Translations under genes and position numbers: made by a program | Part shown: positions 1 through 7,712 of the stretch, piece by piece | Layout of the letters: each line of letters begins with the position of its first letter | Position numbering within the stretch: position 1 is the first letter of the stretch | The notes under the pieces: generated by a model | What the model was told of the DNA's origin: nothing | What the model saw: the letters and a program-made list of their open reading frames with translations, nothing else | Database searches by the model: none | From: an uncultured Pseudohongiella sp. | Lineage (GTDB): Bacteria > Pseudomonadota > Gammaproteobacteria > Pseudomonadales > Pseudohongiellaceae | Direction: 5' to 3' | DNA length: 64,000 bases | Assembly (NCBI GenBank): GCA_951812965.1 | Contig: OX638341.1 | Span: 2,214,438-2,278,437, forward strand

Positions 1-267
1 TTCCGCTGTCAGCGACGACAGCAGCGCTGGTATGTCGTTGACAATATCGGAAAGTGAAAACTCACCGGAAGCGGCAATGTCATCCGCGGTGAGTGACTGC
101 ACCGGCAAGGCGCCGACCAGATTGGCATCGCGAGCGATGCGCGAACCGGTGACGATCACCTCTTCGATGACGGCTTCCTGGGCGAATGCCTGCTGGCAAA
201 ACGGAACCATGGCGGCGGCCAGCAGAATTACTCCGGGCCGGCGGACGAACGGTATTCGGGTATTCAT
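1..267 (-). CDS. TonB-dependent receptor, N-terminal part (runs off window)
   Basis: The 89 visible residues begin with a signal peptide (MNTRIPFVRR, a hydrophobic stretch, then AFAQ) followed by the segment EEVIVTGSRIARDANLVGAL. EVIVTGSRI is the usual junction into the plug domain of TonB-dependent outer-membrane receptors, and PVQSLTADDIAASGEFSLSD continues as a typical plug. Such receptors import ligands across the outer membrane using TonB energy. The barrel lies outside the window, so the substrate cannot be guessed. The gene diverges from the GntR/ABC operon, sharing about 207 bp of upstream DNA. Start is the ATG at 267. Alternative: another plug-domain protein, which is unlikely. Confidence 0.85.
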   Translation of the reverse strand, partial: MNTRIPFVRRPGVILLAAAMVPFCQQAFAQEAVIEEVIVTGSRIARDANLVGALPVQSLTADDIAASGEFSLSDIVNDIPALLSSLTAE

Positions 268-405
268 TAGCTTCCCCTCTAGCAGCTAAAAGATTATAGG
301 AGTTCGTATTCTTGTTATTTCGCAGATTATATGCGCTTCCGTTCGGACTGCAAACGAAGTATTGCACTTTCGCAAAATTTTCCGAATGAAAAAATTCCGA
401 AAAGA

Positions 406-449
406 GTGTTGGCAAGACACTGATATGGTGTTATGGTTATGTATAACAC
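406..449 (+). promoter_or_regulatory. Promoter and palindromic operator of the GntR/ABC operon
   Basis: A perfect inverted repeat GTGTTAT-N8-ATAACAC lies at 428-449, and a looser GTGTT...GACAC repeat lies at 406-420. A possible promoter has -35 TTGGCA (409-414) and -10 TATGGT (432-437) with a 17-bp spacer, so the palindrome covers the -10. YtrA-subfamily GntR regulators commonly bind GTGT...ACAC palindromes in front of their own operons. Autoregulation by the downstream regulator is inferred. Confidence 0.5.
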
Positions 450-474
450 TAAACCGGAAGCCGGAGTTTGACCC

Positions 475-858
475 TTGCAGGCGAACTGGAACAGCAGGGA
501 ACCCATCTATCGCCAACTGCGCGACCGTGTCGCCGAGCGTATCATCGACGGCGCCCTGGCCGAAGGAGAGGCGGCGCCGTCGGTGCGCCGGATAGCCAAT
601 GAGTTGCGCATCAATCCGATCACCGTGTCGCGCGCCTATCAGCTTCTGGTGGATGAGAAGTTGCTCGAAATGCGGCGCGGACTCGGGATGTTCGTGGCCG
701 CCGGAGCGAGGGAGCGGCTGCGGGAGTTGGAAAGGAAGCGGTTTCTGGAAAGGGAATGGCCGGCGGTCGTCGAACGAATCGACCGCCTGGGACTGAAACT
801 GGACGATTTGCCCGTAAACGCCGGTAAATCGTCCCGCAATCGAAAAGGTATCGATTGA
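475..858 (+). CDS. GntR-family transcriptional regulator, YtrA subfamily
   Basis: This 127-residue protein has an N-terminal winged helix-turn-helix: PIYRQLRDRVAERIIDGAL, then APSVRRIANELRINPITVSR and AYQLLVDEKLLEMRRGLGMF. There is only a short helical tail and no large effector domain. That short form defines the YtrA subfamily, whose members usually repress a following ABC transporter, as here. Translation appears to start at TTG 475, because the conserved HTH begins almost at once and no ATG precedes it in frame. The stop TGA overlaps the ATG of the ATPase by one base (TGATG), so the two are translationally coupled. The effector is unknown; family members often sense envelope or antibiotic stress. 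Confidence 0.85.
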   Translation: MQANWNSREPIYRQLRDRVAERIIDGALAEGEAAPSVRRIANELRINPITVSRAYQLLVDEKLLEMRRGLGMFVAAGARERLRELERKRFLEREWPAVVERIDRLGLKLDDLPVNAGKSSRNRKGID

Positions 859-1724
859 TGGAGAACATCATTGCAACCCGTGGGCTGGAAAAGTCCTACG
901 GCCGTCTGAAAGCGCTCGATGGCGTGGACCTTGCCGTCTCGGCGGGCTCGATCAGCGGTCTGATCGGACCCAATGGCGCAGGCAAGACCACGACGCTCAA
1001 AGCCTTGCTCGGATTGATCGATGTGCGCGGCGAGCTTGAAGTCGCCGGCATGGACCCGCGCGCGGCCCGGCACAGGTTGATGGACGAAGTCTGTTTCATC
1101 GCCGACGTCGGCACTTTGCCGGGCTGGATGACGAGCAGAAAACTGCTGGACTATGTCGAGGCCGTGCATTCCCGCTTCGACCGGGCGCGGGCGGAACGCT
1201 TGCTCGCCGGGACAAGCATACCGGCCGACAAGAAGATTCGGGCGCTGTCGAAAGGCATGATCACCCAATTGCACCTGTCCGTGGTCATGGCCATCGACGC
1301 CAGTCTGCTCGTGCTCGACGAGCCGACCATCGGCCTCGACATCATGTATCGCAAGACTTTCTACGACCGTTTGCTGAATGACTACTACGACGGCCGCCGC
1401 ACCATCGTCATCAGCACGCACCAGGTCGAGGAAATCGAATATCTGCTTACGCACCTGCTGTTTATCGACAAGGGCAAGATCGTGCTCGACATGTCGGTTC
1501 AGGAAATGGCCGAACTATACATCGAAGTGGCGGTCGAGCCGGCGCAACGCGAACGGGCGTTGAGCCTTCGCCCAATGCACCAGCGGGAACTGCTGGAACA
1601 ACTAGTGTGCATATACGGAGGCGTGGCGCGCGACCGGCTGGAAGATTTGGGAGAACTGCGGACGCCGGCGGTAGCCGATCTGTTCGTGGCAAGGCTTACG
1701 GGGGACGAAAATCATGAGAATTGA
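858..1724 (+). CDS. ABC transporter ATP-binding protein
   Basis: A 288-residue ABC ATPase. Walker A is GPNGAGKTTT near residue 40, the signature is the degenerate LSKGM, and Walker B is LLVLDEPTIGLD, followed by an H-loop ISTHQVEEIE. Sequence and context fit the drug/bacitracin-exporter type of ATPase that pairs with ABC-2 permeases. The start is the ATG at 858, overlapping the upstream stop; a TTG one codon earlier is less likely. The C-terminal region after the H-loop is divergent, as is usual. Its 3' end overlaps the permease start by 11 bases. The substrate is not predictable from the sequence. Confidence 0.92.
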   Translation: MENIIATRGLEKSYGRLKALDGVDLAVSAGSISGLIGPNGAGKTTTLKALLGLIDVRGELEVAGMDPRAARHRLMDEVCFIADVGTLPGWMTSRKLLDYVEAVHSRFDRARAERLLAGTSIPADKKIRALSKGMITQLHLSVVMAIDASLLVLDEPTIGLDIMYRKTFYDRLLNDYYDGRRTIVISTHQVEEIEYLLTHLLFIDKGKIVLDMSVQEMAELYIEVAVEPAQRERALSLRPMHQRELLEQLVCIYGGVARDRLEDLGELRTPAVADLFVARLTGDENHEN

Positions 1725-2550
1725 GGTTCAGCGCTTCGGCGCCTTGTTGCGGAAAGAGGTTCGCGAGCACGCGAATCTGTTCGTCATTACTCCGTCGGTG
1801 GTCACCTTGCTGCTGATCCTGATCATGATTCTGACGATTATCGCGTTGCCGGAGTCCGCGGAACGCGTGCTGCTTGAACAGTCCGCGGGATTTCTGGCGG
1901 ATCTGCCTTTGCGCTCGGCCGTAGTCGTACCGTTGCTGCTTTCAATGCCATTCGTCCCGATGCTGTTTTTGACCTGGATCATCTACCTGACGGTATGTCT
2001 CTACCAGGACCGCAAGGACCGCAGTTTCCTGTTCTGGCAGTCGATGCCGGTTTCGGACTTGCAGACGGTACTTTCCAGAGTAGTGACCGCCGTTTTCATC
2101 ATTCCGGTAATCGCAGCCGGGGAAGTTCTGCTCTGGCTTGTGGTGACGATGATCTATATAACGCCGACCATGTCGGACCTTGGCGTATCTTTCGCTTTTC
2201 TCAAGGCGCTGCTGCTCGCTCTCGACGGCGCCTTGCTGTTTTATTGTTTTGCCTGGCTGAACGGGCTATTGCTCATGCCGGTCATCGGCTGGTTTCTGCT
2301 GTTTTCCGCCTATTCGCGGCGAGTGCCTTTTCTCCTGGCCATGGGCAGCGCCGTCATACTGGCCTTGCTGGAAGCGTGGTTGCTGAACAGCGTCTATATC
2401 GGCTACCGGATGAGTCTGACCGCCCATGAAGGGGTATTCGGATGGTCCGATATCCCGGCAACCCTGTTCAGCTACGACATGCTGGCCGCGCTGCTGCTGG
2501 GCGGCGTATTGCTCGCGGGCGCCACGCTGATGCGCCGATTCAACGACTGA
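1714..2550 (+). CDS. ABC-2 type transporter permease
   Basis: A 278-residue integral membrane protein with about six hydrophobic segments: one at residues 25-50 (ITPSVVTLLLILIMILTII), several more between residues 70 and 215, and a final one near the C-terminus. The N-terminus RFGALLRKEVREH matches the cytoplasmic start of ABC-2 exporter permeases. It overlaps the ATPase gene and is followed by a small gene with a strong ribosome site, so the four genes form one unit. It forms the membrane channel for the preceding ATPase. The substrate is unknown. Confidence 0.85.
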   Translation: MRIEVQRFGALLRKEVREHANLFVITPSVVTLLLILIMILTIIALPESAERVLLEQSAGFLADLPLRSAVVVPLLLSMPFVPMLFLTWIIYLTVCLYQDRKDRSFLFWQSMPVSDLQTVLSRVVTAVFIIPVIAAGEVLLWLVVTMIYITPTMSDLGVSFAFLKALLLALDGALLFYCFAWLNGLLLMPVIGWFLLFSAYSRRVPFLLAMGSAVILALLEAWLLNSVYIGYRMSLTAHEGVFGWSDIPATLFSYDMLAALLLGGVLLAGATLMRRFND

Positions 2551-2565
2551 CCAGGAGGAGATGAA

Positions 2566-2778
2566 GTGAAAAAATACATCTTGCGCAACCGCCATACGCT
2601 ACTTGCGAGCGTAATCGCCGCATTTTCAATACTGGTGCTGCTCGAAGCCGGCCTGAGCGGCCGCGAATTGTTCAGATTCGAGATCGACAACAGCTTTCTG
2701 CAGCTCAGACTCGGCGACGAGGTTTTTTCCGACGAACTGGAAATCCTGGAGGATTTCGGCATCGACATCGAATTCTGA
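2566..2778 (+). CDS. Small membrane-anchored protein at end of ABC operon
   Basis: The 70-residue product starts with GTG after a strong ribosome site (AGGAGGAG, 2551-2558). It has a basic N-terminus (MKKYILRNRH), one hydrophobic segment (LLASVIAAFSILVLLEAG) and a strongly acidic C-terminal half. No family is recognised. The position, 15 bases after the permease stop, suggests an accessory subunit or small periplasmic/cytoplasmic-face partner of the exporter. Coding is supported by the ribosome site and the clear amphipathic layout, not by homology. Confidence 0.55.
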   Translation: MKKYILRNRHTLLASVIAAFSILVLLEAGLSGRELFRFEIDNSFLQLRLGDEVFSDELEILEDFGIDIEF

Positions 2779-2807
2779 TCCCGCGGGCGTTGCGGGCATT
2801 CGCGGGC

Positions 2808-3340
2808 GAGGCATGCCTCGCCCCTACAGGTGCCAGGCGCGCTTCTCGCTGCTGGTGCATTCACCGTCCGCCGTAGGGGCGAGGCATGCCTCGCTCCTAC
2901 AGGTGCCTAGCGCGCTTCTCGCTGCTGGTGCATTCACCGTCCGCCGCAGGGACGAGGCATGTCTCTTCCCTACAGGTGCCTGGCGCGCTTCTCGCTGCTG
3001 GTGCATTTACCGTCCGCCGCAGGGACGAGGCATGTCTCGCCCCTACAGGTGCCTGGCGCGCTTCTCGCTGCTGGTGCATTCACCGTCCGCCGCAGGGACG
3101 AGGCATGTCTCGCCCCTACAGGTGCCTGGCGCGCTTCTCGCTGCTGGTGCATTCACCGTCCGCCGTAGGGGCGAGGCATGCCTCGCTCCTACAGGTGCCT
3201 GGCGCGCTTCTCGCTGCTGGTGCATTCACCGTCCGCCGCAGGGACGAGGCATGTCTCTTCCCTACAGGTGCCTGGCGCGCTTCTCGCTGCTGGTGCATTC
3301 ACCGTCCGCCGCAGGGACGAGGCATGTCTCGCCCTTGTCG
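2808..3340. repeat. 73-bp tandem repeat array, seven full units plus a partial
   Basis: The motif GAGGCATG recurs at 2808, 2881, 2954, 3027, 3100, 3173, 3246 and 3319, an exact 73-base period. Each unit holds the palindrome GGCGAGGCATGCCTCGCC (or a decayed GAGGCATGTCTC form) flanked by GTAGGG and CCTAC, plus about 45 bases of shared filler (GGCGCGCTTCTCGCTGCTGG and so on). Units differ by only a few bases, implying recent expansion. There are no unique spacers, so it is not a CRISPR array. Open frames through it repeat the same peptide in several frames and are not genes. It fills the whole gap between the ABC operon and the oxidoreductase operon. Confidence 0.95.
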
Positions 3341-3422
3341 GTCCCACTCAATTTCTGTAAGACCGATTGAGCTGTGCTAGGATGCGGCCCTGCAAACCGG
3401 ACCCCGAAGGAACAAAACTCAC

Positions 3423-4439
3423 ATGGTGATGAATACCCGCATTGTGCTTGCCCGCAGGCCCGACGGCGAGCCGACCGACGATTGCTTCCGCGTCGAAACC
3501 ACCGAACTCCCCGAACTGGAAGAAAATCAGATACTGATCAAGGTCAACTGGTTATCCCTCGATCCCTACATGCGCCCGCGCATGAACGACATGAAATCCT
3601 ACGCCAAACCGCTGCAGATCGGCGACGTCATGACCGGCGAATCCAGCGGCGTAGTACTCGAATCGAAATCGGACAAATACCGGCCCGGCGACCATGTCGC
3701 GGCCCATCTCGGCTGGCAGTCACACATTGTCGCTGATGCGGACAATCCCGCGGTCATGCCGGTAGACCTCGCCAACGGCACATTGTCGGCCCATCTCGGC
3801 GTCGTCGGCATGCCCGGCAGAACGGCGTATTTCGGTCTCAGGGAAGTCGGCAAACCGCAGGCGGGCGAAACCCTGGTGGTGGCCGCCGCATCCGGCGCCG
3901 TGGGCTCGGTGGTCGGCCAGATGGCGAAAATTCTCGGTCTGCGCGCGGTAGGCGTAGCCGGTGGGCCGGAAAAATGCCGTTACGTGACCGAAGAACTGGG
4001 TTTCGACGCCTGCATCGACTACAAGGCGGATAATTTTGCCGAAAATCTCGCGGCCGCCTGTCCCGACGGAATCGACGTATATTTCGAAAATGTCGGCGGC
4101 GAAGTGACAAAGGCTGTGGCCGGACTGCTTAATCCCGGCGCCAGGGTTCCGATCTGCGGCTACATTTCGAATTACAACGACACCGATCTCGAGAAGGCCG
4201 AAACGCCTTTCCATATCCTGAAACGGCTTGACGAAGTGCCCGAACATCGCTTTTTTCTCGTTACCGAATGGCACGAGCGCTGGCTCGAAGCGACCCGGCA
4301 ACTCGGCCAATGGATCAGCGAAGGCAGGATCAAGTACCGCGAAAGTGTCGGCGATGGCCTGGAGAATGCGCCGGAATACTTTCGCGGCATGCTCAAGGGC
4401 CGCAATTTCGGCAAGCAACTGGTGAAAGTGGCGAACTGA
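3423..4439 (+). CDS. NADP-dependent oxidoreductase, CurA/YncB-like MDR family
   Basis: A 338-residue medium-chain dehydrogenase/reductase without catalytic zinc ligands. Diagnostic pieces are LSLDPYMRPRM near residue 45, the cofactor-binding AASGAVGSVVGQMAKILG near residue 155, and YFENVGG near 220. These match the NADPH-dependent enal/enone reductase branch (curcumin reductase CurA, leukotriene B4 12-hydroxydehydrogenase-like), which reduces activated C=C bonds. AAGGA precedes ATG 3423 by about 11 bases; a second ATG at 3429 is possible. It is first in a run with an SDR only three bases downstream, then another SDR and an acyl-CoA dehydrogenase, suggesting catabolism of an unsaturated or alicyclic acyl compound. 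The real substrate is unknown. Confidence 0.85.
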   Translation: MVMNTRIVLARRPDGEPTDDCFRVETTELPELEENQILIKVNWLSLDPYMRPRMNDMKSYAKPLQIGDVMTGESSGVVLESKSDKYRPGDHVAAHLGWQSHIVADADNPAVMPVDLANGTLSAHLGVVGMPGRTAYFGLREVGKPQAGETLVVAAASGAVGSVVGQMAKILGLRAVGVAGGPEKCRYVTEELGFDACIDYKADNFAENLAAACPDGIDVYFENVGGEVTKAVAGLLNPGARVPICGYISNYNDTDLEKAETPFHILKRLDEVPEHRFFLVTEWHERWLEATRQLGQWISEGRIKYRESVGDGLENAPEYFRGMLKGRNFGKQLVKVAN

Positions 4440-4442
4440 AAC

Positions 4443-5306
4443 ATGGCCGAAGCATCGCCACGAGACTTCTCGGCCAGCCGCCTGTTCGACCTCAGCGACA
4501 GGACCGCCCTTGTCACCGGCGGTAGCAGCGGAATCGGTCTTGAAATGGCGAAGGGCCTGCTGCAGAACGGCGCGCGGGTCATCATTGCCTCGCGTTCGCG
4601 AAAGAAAATCGATGAAGCGCTGGCGGAACTTTCCGGCTATCCGGAGGTTTCCGCGTTCGAATTCGACATTACCCGGGCCGAAGACCGGCAGCGTCTGGCC
4701 GCGGAAGTGGAACAACGCTTCGGGTCGCTATACCTGTTGATCAACAACGCGGGCACCAACTGGGGCGCGAAACTGGAAGAGTATCCCGATGCCGGCTTCG
4801 CCAAGGTCATGGACACAAACGTCAACGCCCAGTTCGCCCTGACCAGGGATCTGGCGCCGCTGCTCGCCGCTGCTGCCGACGCCGGGGCCCCGGCGCGAAT
4901 CATAAACATTGGCTCAATGGACGGCCTCCACGTTCCGGTCGTGCAAAGAGTTCCCACGTTCGCCTATTCCGCCAGCAAGGCCGCGTTGCACCATCTGACG
5001 CGCGCACTGGCGGTGGAACTCGGGCCGAGACACATTACCGTGAACGCCGTCGCGCCCGGATTCTTCGCTTCGCGCATGACCCGCCATGTTTTCGAACAGT
5101 ATCTCGCCGATATCGAAGCGGATTGTCCGCTCGGCCGCATCGGCCAGCCCGAGGAAATCGTCGGCGTAGTCACCTATCTGGCCTCCCGCGCCGGTTCCTA
5201 CACTACCGGCGCCGTGATTCCCGTAGATGGCGGCACGTCGATTTCGAAAGGAAGAGGGTCGGTCAGCGAAGCTGATCGAAAGCGCAGCTTTCGAAGGCCC
5301 GATTGA
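4443..5306 (+). CDS. SDR family oxidoreductase, RhlG-like, with repeat-derived tail
   Basis: A 287-residue classical short-chain dehydrogenase. It carries the NAD(P) motif TGGSSGIG, NNAG, and the catalytic Ser and YSASK (Tyr-x-x-x-Lys), and resembles RhlG-type 3-oxoacyl reductases (FDLSDRTALVTGG; WGAKLEEYPDAGF). The fold normally ends soon after the VDGGTSI segment. Here about 17 more residues (GRGSVSEADRKRSFRRPD) follow, encoded by the left end of a hairpin-chain repeat that also supplies the stop codon. The tail is therefore probably an accident of repeat insertion. The gene lies three bases after the CurA-like gene and is likely co-transcribed with it. Confidence 0.85.
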   Translation: MAEASPRDFSASRLFDLSDRTALVTGGSSGIGLEMAKGLLQNGARVIIASRSRKKIDEALAELSGYPEVSAFEFDITRAEDRQRLAAEVEQRFGSLYLLINNAGTNWGAKLEEYPDAGFAKVMDTNVNAQFALTRDLAPLLAAAADAGAPARIINIGSMDGLHVPVVQRVPTFAYSASKAALHHLTRALAVELGPRHITVNAVAPGFFASRMTRHVFEQYLADIEADCPLGRIGQPEEIVGVVTYLASRAGSYTTGAVIPVDGGTSISKGRGSVSEADRKRSFRRPD

Positions 5307-5374
5307 CTCGCCATGGATGGCGAGGCCGGGGGTAGTCGAGACCACTCAAGTCGCGCCAGGGAAGGCATGTACAA
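5258..5374 (+). repeat. Hairpin-chain repeat, copy A
   Basis: There are three hairpins in series: GGTCAGC-GAA-GCTGATC (5261-5277), CGAAAGC-GCA-GCTTTCG (5277-5293) and CTCGCCAT-GG-ATGGCGAG (5307-5324), then a conserved tail ending GCGCCAGGGAAGGCATG. The same order occurs at 7.53 kb (reverse strand) and 40.58 kb with matched base changes in the stems. Copy A overlaps the 3' end of the upstream SDR gene. No protein is encoded. Confidence 0.8.
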
Positions 5375-5424
5375 TCCGACAGAATGCAGCAGAATTGAAC
5401 CGAAACCTGAATGAGAGAAACTAG

Positions 5425-6189
5425 ATGAGCTTATTTGATCTGACGGACAAGGTGGCGCTGATTACCGGCTCCAGCCGGGGTATCGGCAAGGCCATCGCCC
5501 TGCGTTATGCAGAACATGGCGCGAAAGTCGTGGTATCCAGCCGCAACCAGGACGCCTGCGAAGAAGTTGCCACGGAGATTCGCGATGCCGGCGGTGAAGC
5601 CGTGGCGATCGCCTGCAATATCAATAACCAGGAGCAATTGCAGGCGCTTGCCGACGGCGCCCGCAAACACTTCGGCAAGATCGACGTCCTCGTCTGCAAC
5701 GCGGCGCTGAATCCGCATTTCGGCCCTTCCCAGGAAATTCCCGACGAGGCCTTCGACAAGGTCATGCACGCCAATGTCGGCAGCATTCACCGGCTTTGCC
5801 GCATGGTGATTCCAGGCTTGGCGGAAAATGGCGGCGGATCGGTAATCATCGTATCCTCGATCGCCGGCCTGAAAGGTTCCGGCATGCTCGGCGCCTACGC
5901 GATTTCCAAGGCCGCCGATATGCAGATCGCGCGCAATCTGGCGGTTGAATGGGGGCCGAAAAACGTTCGCGTGAACTGCATCGCCCCGGGGCTCGTGCGC
6001 ACCGACTTTGCCCGGGCGCTCTGGGAAAATCCGGAAATCCACAAGGCCACGGTGTCGCAGTACCCCTTGCGCCGCATCGGCGAACCCGACGAAATCGCCG
6101 GCGCGGCGGTATATTTCGCCTCGGCCGCGGGCAATTTCACAACCGGGCAAACATTGGTCGTCGATGGCGGCGGCACCTCTGCCGGCTGA
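5425..6189 (+). CDS. SDR family oxidoreductase (FabG/DHRS4-like)
   Basis: A 254-residue classical SDR with cofactor motif TGSSRGIG at residues 14-21, CNAA in place of NNAG, catalytic Ser in VSSIAG, and YAISKAA (Tyr-x-x-x-Lys). It ends in the usual VDGGGTSAG. Such enzymes oxidise or reduce secondary alcohols/ketones with NAD(P)H. It is followed 23 bases later by an acyl-CoA dehydrogenase and preceded by the hairpin-chain repeat. Grouping with two other redox genes suggests one catabolic route, with this enzyme handling a hydroxy/keto step. Confidence 0.88.
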   Translation: MSLFDLTDKVALITGSSRGIGKAIALRYAEHGAKVVVSSRNQDACEEVATEIRDAGGEAVAIACNINNQEQLQALADGARKHFGKIDVLVCNAALNPHFGPSQEIPDEAFDKVMHANVGSIHRLCRMVIPGLAENGGGSVIIVSSIAGLKGSGMLGAYAISKAADMQIARNLAVEWGPKNVRVNCIAPGLVRTDFARALWENPEIHKATVSQYPLRRIGEPDEIAGAAVYFASAAGNFTTGQTLVVDGGGTSAG

Positions 6190-6212
6190 ATCGAATCAGG
6201 AGAGAAATCCAC

Positions 6213-7427
6213 ATGAATCTGGGCTTACCCGAACATCTGATCGAAGTACGAGAAAAAATCCGTGGCTTTGTCAGCGAAAAAGTCGAACCGGTCGAGCAGG
6301 AATACCTGGCCGAGATCAATGTAGGGAATCGTTGGTCGCATACACCGCGACAGGAAGAAATCCTCGATGGACTGAAACAGGAAGCGCGCAAACAGGGTCT
6401 TTGGAATTTCTTCCTGCCCGAGAGCCAGGGCGGGGCGGGCATCAGCAACTTGGAGTACGCGCATCTGGCGGAAATCATGGGTCGCAGCAGGCTGGCCTCC
6501 GAATCCATGAATTGCAGCGCGCCCGATACCGGCAACATGGAAGTGCTGGAACGCTTCGGCTCGGAAGAACAGAAGAAGGAATGGCTCGAACCCCTGCTCG
6601 CGGGCAAGATCCGCTCGGCGTTCGCCATGACCGAGCCCGACGTGGCTTCATCCGACGCCACCAACATATCCACCAGCGCCGTACTCGACGGCGGCGATTG
6701 GGTGATCAGCGGCGAGAAATTCTATATCTCGGGCGCTGGGGATGAGCGCTGCAAGATCATGATCGTGATGGTGGTAACCGATCCCAATGCACCGCGGCAT
6801 AACCGCCAGTCCCAGATTCTCGTGCCAAAGGACACTCCTGGTGTGGAAATCGTACGGCCCATGTGCGTATTCGGTCATGACGACGCCCCTCATGGCCATA
6901 TGCATATCAGGTTTCATAACGTACGCGTGCCCGAAAGCAACATCATTCTCGGTCGTGGCAGGGGATTCGAAATCTCACAAGGGCGCCTCGGCCCCGGTCG
7001 CATCCACCATTGCATGCGCTCGATCGGCGCGGCGGAAAAGGCGCTCGACCTGATGTGCAAGCGCGCCGTGAGCCGGGAGGCGTTCGGCAAGCCGCTGGCT
7101 GAACTCGGCGGCAACTACGATGTCATCGCCGACAGCAGGATCGAGATCGAAATGTGCCGCCTGCTCGTTTTACGCGCGGCCTGGCTCATGGACAAGATCG
7201 GCAACAGGGCCGCCCGGGACGCGATTTCACAGATCAAGGTGGCGGTGCCGAACATGGCCCTGCGGGTCATCGACCGCGCTATGCAGATTCATGGCGCCGC
7301 GGGCGTGTCCCAGGACTTTCCACTGGCCTCGCTGTGGACCGCCCAGCGCACCTTGCGCCTGGCCGACGGTCCGGACGAAGTGCACCGTCGCGTGATCGCC
7401 AGAAAGGAACTGGCGCAATATCGTTGA
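6213..7427 (+). CDS. Acyl-CoA dehydrogenase (ACAD10/11-like)
   Basis: A 404-residue flavoprotein. Recognisable elements are FAMTEPDVASSDATNIS (FAD/substrate region, near residue 135), WVISGEKFYISGAG, RGFEISQGRLGPGRIHHCMR, REAFGKPLAELGG and QIHGAAGVSQDFPLASLW near the end. The RLGPGRIHHCMR form is characteristic of the ACAD10/ACAD11 branch, which acts on long, branched or hydroxylated acyl-CoAs. The start is the ATG at 6213 with ribosome site AGGAGAG (6198-6204); a longer open frame upstream overlaps the SDR gene and is rejected. It catalyses alpha,beta-dehydrogenation of an acyl-CoA in the cytoplasm, passing electrons to ETF. Confidence 0.9.
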   Translation: MNLGLPEHLIEVREKIRGFVSEKVEPVEQEYLAEINVGNRWSHTPRQEEILDGLKQEARKQGLWNFFLPESQGGAGISNLEYAHLAEIMGRSRLASESMNCSAPDTGNMEVLERFGSEEQKKEWLEPLLAGKIRSAFAMTEPDVASSDATNISTSAVLDGGDWVISGEKFYISGAGDERCKIMIVMVVTDPNAPRHNRQSQILVPKDTPGVEIVRPMCVFGHDDAPHGHMHIRFHNVRVPESNIILGRGRGFEISQGRLGPGRIHHCMRSIGAAEKALDLMCKRAVSREAFGKPLAELGGNYDVIADSRIEIEMCRLLVLRAAWLMDKIGNRAARDAISQIKVAVPNMALRVIDRAMQIHGAAGVSQDFPLASLWTAQRTLRLADGPDEVHRRVIARKELAQYR

Positions 7428-7446
7428 GGTTGGTGGCTTCGAACCG

Positions 7447-7676
7447 TCGCCATTGGCTGGCGGGGTGTTCAGCGGACGCCGTAAATACGTATGCATTGGC
7501 TGCCTTCGATTAGTTCGTGCATGCCATCCCTGGCGCGACTTTGGTGGTTTCGCCAACCCCCAGCCTCGCCATGCATGGCAAGTCGTTCGGCCCTCAAAAA
7601 GCGTTGCTTTTTGTCGGCTGCGCCGACCGGGCCTCACCCTCACACGCCCGCTGAACACCCCGCCAGCCAACGGCAA
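7447..7676. mobile_element. MITE-like element with 32-bp terminal inverted repeats, containing hairpin-chain copy B
   Basis: The left end (7449-7480, GCCATTGGCTGGCGGGGTGT...) and right end (7643-7674, reverse complement GCCGTTGGCTGGCGGGGTGT...) match at 28 of 32 positions. Between them, on the minus strand, lies copy B of the hairpin chain: GTCGGC/GCCGAC (7613-7627), CAAAAAGC/GCTTTTTG (7595-7613) and CTCGCCAT/ATGGCAAG (7565-7582). It is about 230 bp long with no coding potential. It fills the gap between the acyl-CoA dehydrogenase and glycosyltransferase genes. The ends look like those of a non-autonomous element; no clear target duplication was seen. Confidence 0.6.
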
Positions 7677-7712
7677 CTCACAAATTGCCGCGGAGATTCC
7701 GGGAGTCTATTC

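Noticed and set aside
2808..3340. Possible CRISPR array
   Set aside because: Period is 73 bases with near-identical sequence throughout; no unique spacers and no cas genes nearby.
2813..3380. Open frames of 60-185 codons on both strands across the 73-bp array
   Set aside because: They repeat the same peptide in several frames because the array length avoids stops; there is no start signal or coding pattern.
7491..7712. 74 extra codons at the start of the glycosyltransferase
   Set aside because: They come from the inverted-repeat element; the GT2 fold begins right after ATG 7713.
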